This document shows positions 54,373-62,690 of a stretch of DNA of 64,000 bases, piece by piece (within the stretch, counting starts at the first letter, position 1; every line of letters starts with the position of its first letter). The DNA is taken from assembly GCF_007625115.1 (NCBI RefSeq), contig NZ_VMNH01000003.1:124001-188000 (forward strand), read 5' to 3'. The translations under genes and the position numbers were made by a program. This DNA comes from Sedimenticola selenatireducens (GTDB lineage Bacteria > Pseudomonadota > Gammaproteobacteria > Chromatiales > Chromatiaceae). Below the pieces are notes generated by a model. That model saw only the letters and a program-made list of their open reading frames with translations, made no database searches and was not told where the DNA came from.

Positions 54373-55047
54373 ATGAAAAATGGAGCTATTAAAGATCAAT
54401 CGGTCCTTGATGAAATTGAAAAGATCTATGGTGATTATACTGAGGGGAAGTACGAGGGCTTTACCCCTTTATGTATTGCGGCGCATCTTTTGACTATAAA
54501 TGTTTACCAAGATGAGGCGTTGAGTGACACCCGAGAGAGTGGTCTTGCTTTAGTTCGGGCGATTAACCTATTGATTGAGGAAGTTCTTAGTGGGCGCATC
54601 ATTGCGTATGATCCAATTAGTCGACTACCAATAAATAAGGTTGTTGGCTCTAATTCACATGAAGAAGAATTTTGCGTGGATATCGGGGTATTGATTGAGG
54701 ATGAAGTGTTTACTGAATGGGTTGCAGGCAATATGCCTGCATCTTTTTGGATGAATGAATCTGCGGTATATGAGGAGGAAAGGCGGAGTTTTTATATCAA
54801 TGAACCAGGCAGAAAAGATGATTGGTACGATTGCATCAAAGATCATACGCTCTGCTTTTATAATAAGTACAATAAACTCCCGCTAAAAGGCCAACTGTGG
54901 TCTTTCATATTTAACTCAGGTATGCCGGACTGGTCATTAGTGATAGATAAAAAGAAAGTCCAGATTGAACTAGGCGGTAAATCGCTAGACAGAGAAACAT
55001 TCAAAAAACGTTTCAAAGAGTATTTTCCTGAAGATAACGGAGAATAG
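54373..55047 (+). CDS. Element protein of unknown function
   Basis: 224 residues from ATG 54373, with AAGGGGT upstream. It is acidic, soluble and without recognised motifs; aromatic residues are frequent in the C-terminal half (WYDCIKDHTLCFYNKYNKLP, LWSFIFNSGMPDWS). The gene is more AT-rich than the surrounding chromosome. It lies between int and the AlpA-like gene. I do not know its family. Confidence 0.55.
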   Translation: MKNGAIKDQSVLDEIEKIYGDYTEGKYEGFTPLCIAAHLLTINVYQDEALSDTRESGLALVRAINLLIEEVLSGRIIAYDPISRLPINKVVGSNSHEEEFCVDIGVLIEDEVFTEWVAGNMPASFWMNESAVYEEERRSFYINEPGRKDDWYDCIKDHTLCFYNKYNKLPLKGQLWSFIFNSGMPDWSLVIDKKKVQIELGGKSLDRETFKKRFKEYFPEDNGE

Positions 55048-55139
55048 AAGAAACTAAGGGAGATTTCCTGCGGTTATCAGCAAGGAAATAAGCATTACTC
55101 AAAAATAGCCACACCTAACCAAGCAAACGGAGTAATAAG

Positions 55140-55364
55140 GTGGCTATTCAATCAATACCAAAATCGAATCTAAACAAACTACTCGAACCTGAAACAACGG
55201 CTGATCTACTCGGTATAACAGCCGGAACCCTTCAGGTTTGGCGTTCAACAGGGCGCTATAACCTTCCCTTTGTAAAAGTCGGTGGCCGTGTGATGTATCG
55301 CGCGGAAGATGTGCAGGCGTTCATTGAGCGCCGGTTGCACAATCACACCGGCAGTGTTGCATAA
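55140..55364 (+). CDS. AlpA/excisionase-like helix-turn-helix protein
   Basis: 74 residues starting with GTG; GGAG eight bases upstream. A MerR/AlpA-type winged HTH is clear: TTADLLGITAGTLQVWRSTG and LPFVKVGGRVMYRAEDVQAF. Such proteins act as recombination directionality factors or activators of the integrase in small elements. The position downstream of int fits. Confidence 0.75.
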   Translation: MAIQSIPKSNLNKLLEPETTADLLGITAGTLQVWRSTGRYNLPFVKVGGRVMYRAEDVQAFIERRLHNHTGSVA

Positions 55365-55377
55365 GGAGGGCCAAACG

Positions 55378-55674
55378 ATGGACAAAAAAAAGAGCCCGAC
55401 CAATGCGAGCCCCAAACAGCAACAGCATAATAACTCTTCAGATGCACAACGCCAACGCCTTTTAAACAGCCTGAAAAAGGGACCCGTCACCACGCTACAA
55501 GCGCGGTCTGAACTGGATATTCTCTGCCCGGCCACCCGCATCTATGAATTGCGCCATGATTCCCGCCTCAACATCATCATGCACTGGGTCACTCAGTACA
55601 CCGAACAGGGCCATAAACACCGAGTTGGTGAATATGTGCTTATGCCTGGTGTTTTCAAAGGGGGTGTGAAATGA
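55378..55674 (+). CDS. Small helix-turn-helix protein (HTH_39-like)
   Basis: 98 residues from ATG 55378, with AAGGAGGG upstream. After a polar N-terminal stretch (KKKSPTNASPKQQQ) comes a winged-helix unit, QRQRLLNSLKKGPVTTLQAR / ATRIYELRHD, the pattern of phage-type HTH_39 domains. It overlaps the next gene by 4 bp. Probably a regulator of the element; target unknown. Confidence 0.65.
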   Translation: MDKKKSPTNASPKQQQHNNSSDAQRQRLLNSLKKGPVTTLQARSELDILCPATRIYELRHDSRLNIIMHWVTQYTEQGHKHRVGEYVLMPGVFKGGVK

Positions 55675-55982
55675 GCGTGATTATCCCAGTAAACAAACAA
55701 TACCGAATCGAGTTAGAAAAATACTCATGGCAGGTAAGCCAGTGGGTTAGCCGACCTTCTCGAAAGAACGGGGGCAACTGGACCGGCCTATCATGGCATA
55801 ACACCTTGCAACAGGCCGGAGAAACCCTGCAAAGACGATTAGTTGCTGATGAGGACCTAGAAGGCGTTCAAGAGATAATCGACGCTCTGCGGGCCTCTTC
55901 CCATTTGATAGCGTCGGCCATTGTTGCCAGTGGGTTGCCCAATTCATGGATGGATAGATCTGATCCAGATAAGGAGGTTTAG
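55671..55982 (+). CDS. Element protein of unknown function
   Basis: 103 residues, coupled to the previous gene by a 4-bp overlap. It begins SVIIPVNKQYRIELEKYSWQ and contains a central helical region (about 45-90). No motif recognised. It looks like the small accessory proteins of satellite prophages. It lies 2 bp before the next gene. Confidence 0.55.
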   Translation: MSVIIPVNKQYRIELEKYSWQVSQWVSRPSRKNGGNWTGLSWHNTLQQAGETLQRRLVADEDLEGVQEIIDALRASSHLIASAIVASGLPNSWMDRSDPDKEV

Positions 55983-55984
55983 CC

Positions 55985-56218
55985 ATGCGTACCTACATAG
56001 CAATGACAGGTAAACAGCGGTTTTCCGGGGGCTGGTATCAGTGCATCCATTGGGGGCATGAGAAGGTTTCAATTGACCGTTCTATGGTGGTGAAGGTGGT
56101 CACTATCAGGCCAGGTGAAAAGCATGGGCGCATCGTTTCAGAAGTGACAGCCGATGGAGTCAGGCAGATAGCGAAAGGCCGAATAATCCCCGCTCATAAA
56201 CTGAGGCATACAGCCTAG
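55985..56218 (+). CDS. Small element protein of unknown function
   Basis: 77 residues with a very strong AAGGAGG ribosome site just upstream. It is basic, with beta-strand-like content (VVKVVTIRPGEKHGRIVSEV). No family recognised. Confidence 0.5.
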   Translation: MRTYIAMTGKQRFSGGWYQCIHWGHEKVSIDRSMVVKVVTIRPGEKHGRIVSEVTADGVRQIAKGRIIPAHKLRHTA

Positions 56219-56330
56219 TTAGTGCGGGTCCTTTCGTGGGGCTGGATATGTGGGTAATGCACAGCGCAAGGCCCGGCTAGCTATCCAGCCCTTTATGCTC
56301 CACCACAAAAGAAAATGAGTTGTCTTAACT

Positions 56331-56798
56331 ATGGCAAAGCCTAAACCATACAAACGCGAAGGGGGCTATGTGAAAAAGTGGGAGGTAATACTTGCCTCTT
56401 CTGCCTACCGTGACCTGAAACCCGTCGCCAGATGTTTACTTGAAGAGTTTCAGCGGATCTATCGGCCTGCAAGAAACGGAACATTGAGTATCAGCCTAAA
56501 GCGTGCACAGACTTTGATTAATGCCGGTGAAACAGCCGTGATGGAAGCCTTTAAGCAGTTGGTTGCCAATGGGTTTATTGTATTAACTCATGGGGAGCTA
56601 TGGCAGCAACGAAAAGCCAGGGAATGGCGGCTAACCTTTGAGCCTTACGCCAATGGCCGGGAGCCCTCGGACGAGTGGAAATATTGGACGCCAAAATTAA
56701 AACCCGACCCTGAAAACAGGGCAGATCTACCCGGATATCAGGGCAGTGAATCAAATAAAGACAACAATACCGACAAGCATGATTACTTGCGACTATAA
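56331..56798 (+). CDS. Winged-helix-like protein of the element
   Basis: 155 residues. The central part (about 25-95; PVARCLLEEFQRIYRPARNG, AGETAVMEAFKQLVANGFIV) is helical and resembles winged-helix domains of phage or plasmid replication initiators; the C-terminus is polar and acidic. It is the last rightward gene before a long gene-free stretch. A replication or control role is a guess. Confidence 0.5.
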   Translation: MAKPKPYKREGGYVKKWEVILASSAYRDLKPVARCLLEEFQRIYRPARNGTLSISLKRAQTLINAGETAVMEAFKQLVANGFIVLTHGELWQQRKAREWRLTFEPYANGREPSDEWKYWTPKLKPDPENRADLPGYQGSESNKDNNTDKHDYLRL

Positions 56799-57288
56799 AA
56801 AACAATAACTTATAGATTTGCTTGAAAATATCTCTGCCCGGATTTCAAGGAACCATATAGTTACCATGTGATTGCTTATAGATTGTCTGTGGTTTGATGT
56901 GGGTTACACCGGGAGCGGGTCCTTTGTAGCAATCAAGACAGTGGGTCATGTGCGGCGAGGGATAACGCTAGATAGAGTGACCGCCCTATTTCCTGCCTAA
57001 CTGTGAGATTAGCTGTCATTTTTCCGTTATCGGAGCAGTACGCGCGCAATGAACGGTATCTTTTAGGGCAACCGATAACGCCTAGTGTTCTGAATCATCT
57101 CGCTTGTGCTGATTAGGTAGAAGTAGACCCTGCCTTGACGGTATTGATAGGGGGGCGGGTCAAAAGTCCACAACCGACAGCACAGTGACCGATGTCAAAG
57201 GCATATTTTCGTATCACCAAAATGAACACTTGAGTATTGCAGGGCTAAAAGATGGTGTTAATTTTTATGCGATCAATCATGCGCCTAT
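56799..57288. other. Gene-free stretch of the element with repeats
   Basis: About 490 bp between convergent parts of the element. It holds an inverted repeat CGTTATCGG / CCGATAACG (57025-57033, 57072-57080) and two copies of CTTATAGATT (56809-56818, 56875-56884). A weak open stretch of about 55 codons reads rightward near 57150-57320 but lacks support. It is a candidate for the element's origin or transfer site. Confidence 0.4.
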
Positions 57289-58056
57289 CTACAGACCCTC
57301 TATTAATCCATCGATGCCCACCATGAGTACGTCGTGAATATTTTTAACATGTCCCTTTTCTTTTAGATCGGCATATAGATCTCTATTCTCGTCGGACATT
57401 TTAACTATGTAAACACCAAAACTTTCCAGTTGCTTTGAGCGTGAATTTATATCGAGGTAGCTGTAGCGTATTTCACAGGATTTTCTTTCACAGTCGCTTT
57501 CAGCCAATGAGTCGATTGCAGCTAGCAAGGTAGTGTAGTCGCAGCTTAACGGACCGCAAGGGTCGACATTATATGAATATGCTTTTGATGGCTGCATATT
57601 ATGATAGGGATCGAGTAAAACTATATTAAACGTATCCTTATCGTCCCAGAACCCAATCACTCTCCCAAGGGACTTTGAGATCTGGAATTGAACAAATGGA
57701 TAGTCTTCGGGGTTGTCTCTATATGTATCGGTAATCCAGTCTAGGTCTGCTCTTTGGACGGGAATATTCTTTTGACCCCAGTCAATGTTGTGGTATCGCC
57801 AGTATTTTTTCTTTTCTGGGCTACATAAAACACTCTCAATATTTTCTTGTGAGAGTACTTGCAGTTTCTCTAAAACTGAAACCATCCAAGCAGAATCTGT
57901 CTTATCTAAACCAAAGTATTCAATTTGTTTCCAAAACCTGAACGAGAATGTCCATTTTTTTGGGGTGTTTGTTTTTGATGGGATAGGGTGTTGTGCGTTT
58001 GGGTTGGGTGCAAACGCAGGAAGAACAGGCTTCATCTGTTTCATCGCTTCGCTCAA
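57289..58056 (-). CDS. Candidate toxin of a Panacea-type toxin-antitoxin pair
   Basis: 255 residues, starting 8 bp after the stop of the Panacea-domain antitoxin gene and transcribed with it. N-terminal part Pro/Lys-rich (PNPNAQHPIPSKTNTPKKW). The conserved-looking core is WRYHNIDWGQKNIPVQRADL, FVQFQISKSLGRVIGFWDDK and FNIVLLDPYHNMQPSK. No standard toxin fold is obvious to me; the FNIVLLDPYHN segment faintly recalls the DP-H strand of RelE-like RNases. The toxin role is inferred from its partner, since Panacea domains neutralise diverse toxins. Confidence 0.55.
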   Translation of the reverse strand: MSEAMKQMKPVLPAFAPNPNAQHPIPSKTNTPKKWTFSFRFWKQIEYFGLDKTDSAWMVSVLEKLQVLSQENIESVLCSPEKKKYWRYHNIDWGQKNIPVQRADLDWITDTYRDNPEDYPFVQFQISKSLGRVIGFWDDKDTFNIVLLDPYHNMQPSKAYSYNVDPCGPLSCDYTTLLAAIDSLAESDCERKSCEIRYSYLDINSRSKQLESFGVYIVKMSDENRDLYADLKEKGHVKNIHDVLMVGIDGLIEGL

Positions 58057-58064
58057 GCAAAGCT

Positions 58065-58532
58065 TTACTGAAGTCTTGATGAATAATACGTAGCCATTGT
58101 ACGTTCATCTATTTCAGACTCACATCTAGCGCTTGACTCTAAATCACCACGGGCCTGTACCCACGGATCTTCCTGATGAGTCATATACTCCAATTGATCA
58201 CCAGTAAAGCAACCATATGTATCTAATACGGAGTTGATGTGCTGAATTGAAGCAGCGCTTAAATTTTGGCTAGAAGAATAACCAAGCCTAAGGTCGGATG
58301 TGTCAACTGTAGAGTAGAGGCTTTTTTCGTGCCGAAATCGGTCATAGATTTCTCTATTCACCGGACCGTGAACCCATGCCTGAAATTTACCTTCAAATAA
58401 AGGCGCTTTATAGAAAGCTAAGTGCCAGCCTTGAACATAGTAAAGAAGTTTTTGTAATTTTAAGAGATTTAGCGTTGATCCAGCGCCTGACATCCTCTCA
58501 ATAATATAATCACATGCGTCGTTGATGTTCAT
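58065..58532 (-). CDS. Panacea-domain (DUF4065/SocA-like) antitoxin
   Basis: 155 residues of the Panacea/DUF4065 type: LNLLKLQKLLYYVQGWHLAF near residue 22, GKFQAWVHGPVNREIYDRF, and a C-terminal helical region ending with DPWVQARGDLE. These segments are the family signature. Members include SocA and GepA-like phage-associated proteins, and many have been shown to neutralise adjacent toxins. It is the first gene of the pair at the right end of the element. Confidence 0.8.
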   Translation of the reverse strand: MNINDACDYIIERMSGAGSTLNLLKLQKLLYYVQGWHLAFYKAPLFEGKFQAWVHGPVNREIYDRFRHEKSLYSTVDTSDLRLGYSSSQNLSAASIQHINSVLDTYGCFTGDQLEYMTHQEDPWVQARGDLESSARCESEIDERTMATYYSSRLQ

Positions 58533-58662
58533 GAATACTAGTTCCCTCTATCTTGCTTCATACAATAGCTAAAACCAATTCAAATGTCATGAAGAATAAT
58601 GTGTTGTATGGGATTTCTTGGCCAGTGGATTTAACGGAACTATTGCTGATATCTTGTTTCAG

Positions 58663-58682
58663 ATGTGCACCAGATGTGCACC
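58663..58682. promoter_or_regulatory. Candidate integrase arm-binding sites, right end
   Basis: Same 20-bp tandem unit (ATGTGCACCAGATGTGCACC) as at 52931-52950, in the same orientation, 46 bp from the right att repeat. Confidence 0.6.
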
Positions 58683-58685
58683 GGG

Positions 58686-58722
58686 GAAAAAACAAAGGAG
58701 TTGGGATTTCTCCTAACTCCTT
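58686..58722 (-). terminator. Element-borne terminator of the tRNA gene
   Basis: Stem AAGGAGTTAGGA / TCCCAACTCCTT (58695-58706, 58711-58722; one mismatch), tetraloop, then TTGTTTTTT on the minus strand. It directly follows the reconstructed tRNA 3' end and lies inside the element. Confidence 0.8.
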
Positions 58723-58728
58723 GATTTT

Positions 58729-58780
58729 ATTGTGGTGGGCCTACTAGGACTCGAACCTAGGACCAATGGATTATGAGTCC
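58729..58780. repeat. attR: right 52-bp direct repeat within the tRNA gene
   Basis: Identical to 52750-52801. It spans from the anticodon region to just past the CCA end of the tRNA (minus strand), so the tRNA stays intact after integration. Confidence 0.9.
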
Positions 58781-58809
58781 ACTGCTCTAACCAACTGAGC
58801 TATAGGCCC
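58733..58809 (-). tRNA. tRNA with CAU anticodon, probably tRNA-Ile2 (lysidine type)
   Basis: 77 nt including encoded CCA. The acceptor stem GGGCCTA / TAGGCCC pairs fully; D arm GCTCAGTTGGTTAGAGC; anticodon stem-loop GGACTCATAATCC; TTCGAGTC T loop. Anticodon CAU means initiator Met, elongator Met or Ile2. The GACTCATAATC stem-loop and the place beside rpoD (as ileX in E. coli) favour Ile2. It is the integration site of the adjacent element. Confidence 0.85.
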
Positions 58810-58825
58810 GGAAAACTGATTGTGC

Positions 58826-60682
58826 TTATTGATCTCCGTCGAGGAAGCTGCGCAGATTCTCTGAGCGAGAAGGGTGACGCAATTTACGCAGTGCCTTGGC
58901 TTCGATCTGACGAATTCGTTCACGGGTGACGTCGAACTGTTTACCAACCTCTTCGAGGGTGTGGTCGGTATTCATGTCGATGCCGAAACGCATACGCAGT
59001 ACCTTGGCCTCTCTTGAGGTCAGTCCGCACAGCATGTTCTGTGTGGCTTCGCGTAGACCTTCGCCGGTGGCAGAATCGATGGGAGAGATTACACCAGAAT
59101 CCTCGATAAAGTCACCTAAATGTGAATCTTCGTCGTCACCAATGGGCGTCTCCATAGAGATAGGCTCTTTGGCAATTTTGAGGACTTTGCGCACCTTGTC
59201 TTCCGGCATATCCATGCGCTCGGCCAGCTCTTCTGGAGTGGCCTCACGACCCATCTCTTGAACCATCTGGCGAGAGATGCGATTGAGTTTGTTGATGGTC
59301 TCAATCATATGGACCGGGATACGGATGGTCCGCGCCTGGTCTGCAATAGAGCGGGTAATCGCTTGCCTGATCCACCAGGTCGCATAGGTGGAGAATTTAT
59401 ACCCACGACGGTATTCAAACTTGTCGACGGCCTTCATCAGGCCGATATTGCCTTCCTGAATGAGATCCAGGAACTGCAAGCCACGGTTGGTGTATTTTTT
59501 AGCAATAGAGATCACCAGCCGCAGGTTGGCTTCCACCATCTCTTTCTTGGCGCGACGGGCTTTCGCTTCGCCAATGGACATCTGTCGATTGATCTCTTTG
59601 ATCTCAAAGATGGCGAGTTGGCTGCGTTGCTCTAGATCGAGCAGTTTCTTTTGTGCCCGGAGGACGTCACTCTTAATTTCTACGAGGGCATCCGAGTAAC
59701 CCTTGCCGGTTTTGATCTGCTGATCAATCCAGTTCAGGTCAGTCTCATTATCGGGGAAGGAGGTGATGAACTCCTTGCGCGGCATCTGGGATGTGTTAAC
59801 ACACAGATCCATGATGGCGCGTTCCTGGCTGCGAACGAACGCGATACTGCTGCGCAGATTCTCCACCAGTGTGTTGAATACTTTTGGGCTGTAACGGAAG
59901 TCCATGAACGCTTCGGTCAGGGTCGTTGCGGCGGCAACTGTTTTCTTGTGCTCGCGACCATGCTTTTCCAGTGCGGCAGCATGGGCTTTGTGTGCCTTTC
60001 TCAGGACCTTGGTCTTTTCAGCTGCTTCTTCGGGATCTGGACCGCGATTAGGATCTTCCTCTTCCTCGCTGTCGTCGTCCTCATCTTCATCGTCGTCATC
60101 GCTGTCGGCTTTTTCGCTGGTGGCTTTGGCGGCGGGGGCTGGCGCGGGTACAATAGGCCCTTCTTCTTCGGGCTGCGCAAAGCCTACGATCACATCCGTG
60201 AGACGCATCTCTTCGGTCTCGACCTTGTCGAACAGTTCGAGTATGTTGATGATGGTTTCAGGAAAGGTCGAGAGGGCGGTCAGTACCTGGTTTTGCCCTT
60301 CTTCGATGCGTTTGGCGATCTTAAGCTCGCCTTCGCGCGTGAGCAGTTCAACCGTACCCATTTCACGCATATACATGCGCACAGGGTCGGTGGTGCGGCC
60401 AAAATCGCTGTCGACACTTGCCAAGGCAGCCGCAGCCTCTTCCGCTGCATCGTCATCAGCGGAAACGGCGTTGTCACTCATGACCTGATCATCGGCGTCC
60501 GGCGCAGTTTCATGCACCTGGATACCCATATCGTTGATCATCCGAATGATGTCTTCAATCTGCTCGGGTTCTACGATGCCGTCGGGGAGGTGGTCATTCA
60601 CTTCGGCGTAGGTTAGAAAACCTTGTTCTTTACCTTTCGCAATGAGTTGCTTGAGCTGGGATTGCTGCTGTACCTTATCCAT
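58826..60682 (-). CDS. rpoD: Primary sigma factor RpoD (sigma-70)
   Basis: Housekeeping sigma factor, 618 residues. Region 1.1 at the N-terminus (about 1-80), region 1.2 ([20 protein letters not shown]), an acidic non-conserved insert (about 170-240), then region 2 ([40 protein letters not shown] for -10 binding), region 3, and region 4.2 ([20 protein letters not shown]) for the -35. It follows dnaG in the macromolecular synthesis order. A CAGGAA ribosome site precedes the start. Confidence 0.98.
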   Translation of the reverse strand: MDKVQQQSQLKQLIAKGKEQGFLTYAEVNDHLPDGIVEPEQIEDIIRMINDMGIQVHETAPDADDQVMSDNAVSADDDAAEEAAAALASVDSDFGRTTDPVRMYMREMGTVELLTREGELKIAKRIEEGQNQVLTALSTFPETIINILELFDKVETEEMRLTDVIVGFAQPEEEGPIVPAPAPAAKATSEKADSDDDDEDEDDDSEEEEDPNRGPDPEEAAEKTKVLRKAHKAHAAALEKHGREHKKTVAAATTLTEAFMDFRYSPKVFNTLVENLRSSIAFVRSQERAIMDLCVNTSQMPRKEFITSFPDNETDLNWIDQQIKTGKGYSDALVEIKSDVLRAQKKLLDLEQRSQLAIFEIKEINRQMSIGEAKARRAKKEMVEANLRLVISIAKKYTNRGLQFLDLIQEGNIGLMKAVDKFEYRRGYKFSTYATWWIRQAITRSIADQARTIRIPVHMIETINKLNRISRQMVQEMGREATPEELAERMDMPEDKVRKVLKIAKEPISMETPIGDDEDSHLGDFIEDSGVISPIDSATGEGLREATQNMLCGLTSREAKVLRMRFGIDMNTDHTLEEVGKQFDVTRERIRQIEAKALRKLRHPSRSENLRSFLDGDQ

Positions 60683-60816
60683 TTCCTGCCTTAAATTCTA
60701 AGGGGCGTGCGCGAATGTCAAGCGGCGAAGTATAGCCTGTATTTGACGGGGTTTCTACTCGCACACAACAAAATATCCCGGATCGATGTGTCAGAGGTCG
60801 TGCTCTGTCTGCCACA

Positions 60817-62592
60817 TCAATCCGAATGTTTATGTGAGTCAGTCATTTTCTGCTTTTCAGAAAGTAGCTGACGCAGGCGTTGCTTCTCCTGTTCGGAAGC
60901 GTCCCCTGCGCTGACTCGTTCCAGCAATTCGCTGGTCTCCTGTTCGTGTTGCTGTTCTACCAACCGATTTAAAGCGCCACGGAATTCGTGCTCCATGCCG
61001 CTCTCGGGTGTGGGTAATTCAGTTGCAGTGCGCCAGATCTTCTCCAAATGATGGAATTCAGGCTTGTCGCGCCAACGTTCGATTATCTGTGCAGCCTTAA
61101 GATTAGGTTGAATTTTCACAATTTCAAGGAGTTGCCCCAATAAATTGATGCCTGGAGCACGAAAAGTCCGCCATTCTTTTGGTAAATCGTCCAGCAGCGC
61201 CAGCTCTGGCTTGAGCAGAAACAGGGTGATGGCGCGTCGAATCGGTGACAGCGTTTGCTGGGCGCCCTGTTTTTTGCGCACGGCCGGTCTGCTTATTCGG
61301 TGTTCTTGCGGTTGTTGTGTGCCCAGTTGTCCCTGTGCCAAGCCAACGTGTTCGGAGAGGCGTTTATGCATCATCTCGCGAAACAGGCCGGCCGGAAGTT
61401 TGGCCAAAAGCGGTTTGGCTTGCTCCGCCAACTTTGCACGGCCCCCCAGTGATTGCATATCAATATCGGCCTCCAGTTTGTCAAACAGAAAACTGGAGAG
61501 CGGTGATGACTGGGTAATGCGTTGTTCGAACGGCTCTTTACCTTCTTTGCGGATCAGCGTATCGGGATCTTCTCCGTCGGGTAAAAACAGGAAGCGTGCT
61601 TCACGGCCATCCCGCATCAGTGGCAATGTGGTCTCCAGTGCCTTCCAGCCTGCTTCACGGCCGGCCCGATCGCCATCAAAGCAGAATATGATCTCCGATG
61701 TCGTGCGAAACAGTTTTTCCAGGTGGTCGGCAGTGGTGGCCGTTCCAAGTGTGGCTACCGCGTAACGAATACCAAACTGTGCCAGCGCAACCACATCCAT
61801 ATAGCCTTCAACAACCATCAGACGATCGATTTTGCGCAGGGCTTTTCTGGCCTCATAGAGTCCGTACAGCTCTTTGCCCTTATGGAATACAACCGTTTCG
61901 GGTGAATTCAGGTATTTGGGTTTTCCGTCTCCCAGTATTCGTCCACCAAAGGCGATAGTGTTACCGCGATGGTTGCGAATCGGGAACATGATGCGATCAC
62001 GGAAGCGGTCATAACACTTGTCCTCTTCCGGCTCAGAGATCATGCCCGTTTGGCGCAGTAGTTCCAGCTCTTTTTCTGACTGCCCCTGTTGCTTGATGAG
62101 ATTGTCCCAGCCAGGCGGTGCATAGCCAATGGCAAACTCAGCACTGACCTCACCGGTCAGGCCGCGTTGTTTCAAATAGTTGATCGCCTTGCTTGCCTCG
62201 GGGTGTTTGCGCAGTTGCCATTGGTAGAAACGGGTTGTTTGGTCGAGACTTTCGTAGAGTGGCCGGTAATCGGGGCCTGAATCACCGCCGGATTCACGGG
62301 GTACCTCCAGGCCAGCTCGAGCGGCCAGTTCTTCAATAGAGTCAACGAATCCCAGGTTGTCGTACTCCATTAGAAAACCGATGGCGGTGCCGTGAGCACC
62401 ACAGCCAAAACAGTGATAGAACTGCTTTTCGCGGCTAACAGTAAAAGAGGGCGTCTTTTCGTTGTGGAACGGGCAGCAAGCCTGGTAATCCTTGCCTGTC
62501 TTCTTCAATTGAACGCGGCTATTGATCAAGTCAACGATGTCGACCCGATTCAGCAGTTCATCAATGAAGTGTGCAGGGATTTTTCCAGCCAT
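60817..62592 (-). CDS. dnaG: DNA primase
   Basis: Primase of 591 residues: zinc-binding domain (Cys 40, His 43, Cys 61, Cys 64 in CPFHNEKTPSFTVS and CFGCGAHGTAIGF), catalytic core with TOPRIM (LMVVEGYMDVVALAQFG and FCFDGDRAGREAGWKA), and a C-terminal DnaB-interacting helical domain. It lies between yqeY and rpoD. The gap to rpoD is about 130 bp. Confidence 0.97.
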   Translation of the reverse strand: MAGKIPAHFIDELLNRVDIVDLINSRVQLKKTGKDYQACCPFHNEKTPSFTVSREKQFYHCFGCGAHGTAIGFLMEYDNLGFVDSIEELAARAGLEVPRESGGDSGPDYRPLYESLDQTTRFYQWQLRKHPEASKAINYLKQRGLTGEVSAEFAIGYAPPGWDNLIKQQGQSEKELELLRQTGMISEPEEDKCYDRFRDRIMFPIRNHRGNTIAFGGRILGDGKPKYLNSPETVVFHKGKELYGLYEARKALRKIDRLMVVEGYMDVVALAQFGIRYAVATLGTATTADHLEKLFRTTSEIIFCFDGDRAGREAGWKALETTLPLMRDGREARFLFLPDGEDPDTLIRKEGKEPFEQRITQSSPLSSFLFDKLEADIDMQSLGGRAKLAEQAKPLLAKLPAGLFREMMHKRLSEHVGLAQGQLGTQQPQEHRISRPAVRKKQGAQQTLSPIRRAITLFLLKPELALLDDLPKEWRTFRAPGINLLGQLLEIVKIQPNLKAAQIIERWRDKPEFHHLEKIWRTATELPTPESGMEHEFRGALNRLVEQQHEQETSELLERVSAGDASEQEKQRLRQLLSEKQKMTDSHKHSD

Positions 62593-62690
62593 AGAGCAAT
62601 AGTATCCCGAATATTCTACTGCACAGAGACTAAAAAGCCCTGGTCATGCACTATGCCAGAGCTTTAGTTTAGAGCGTCAGAATGGTTGGA

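Larger units (their letters stand above)
52750..58780. mobile_element. Integrative element inserted at the tRNA gene
   Basis: About 6 kb between 52-bp direct repeats at 52750-52801 and 58729-58780, the right one inside an intact tRNA. It encodes a tyrosine integrase at its left edge, an AlpA-like regulator, a small HTH protein, three unknown proteins, a winged-helix-like protein and a Panacea antitoxin with a candidate toxin at the right edge. No capsid, conjugation or helicase genes are seen, so it is a small integrative or satellite-like element that probably depends on helpers. Confidence 0.85.

Noticed and set aside
57150-57330. Possible small rightward ORF near the toxin 3' end
   Set aside because: No ribosome site and it overlaps the 3' end of the candidate toxin; left as part of the gene-free stretch.
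59651-60616. Long open frame (321 codons) on the plus strand across rpoD
   Set aside because: Entirely antisense to the clear rpoD gene, no ribosome site and no family; an artefact of rpoD codon composition.
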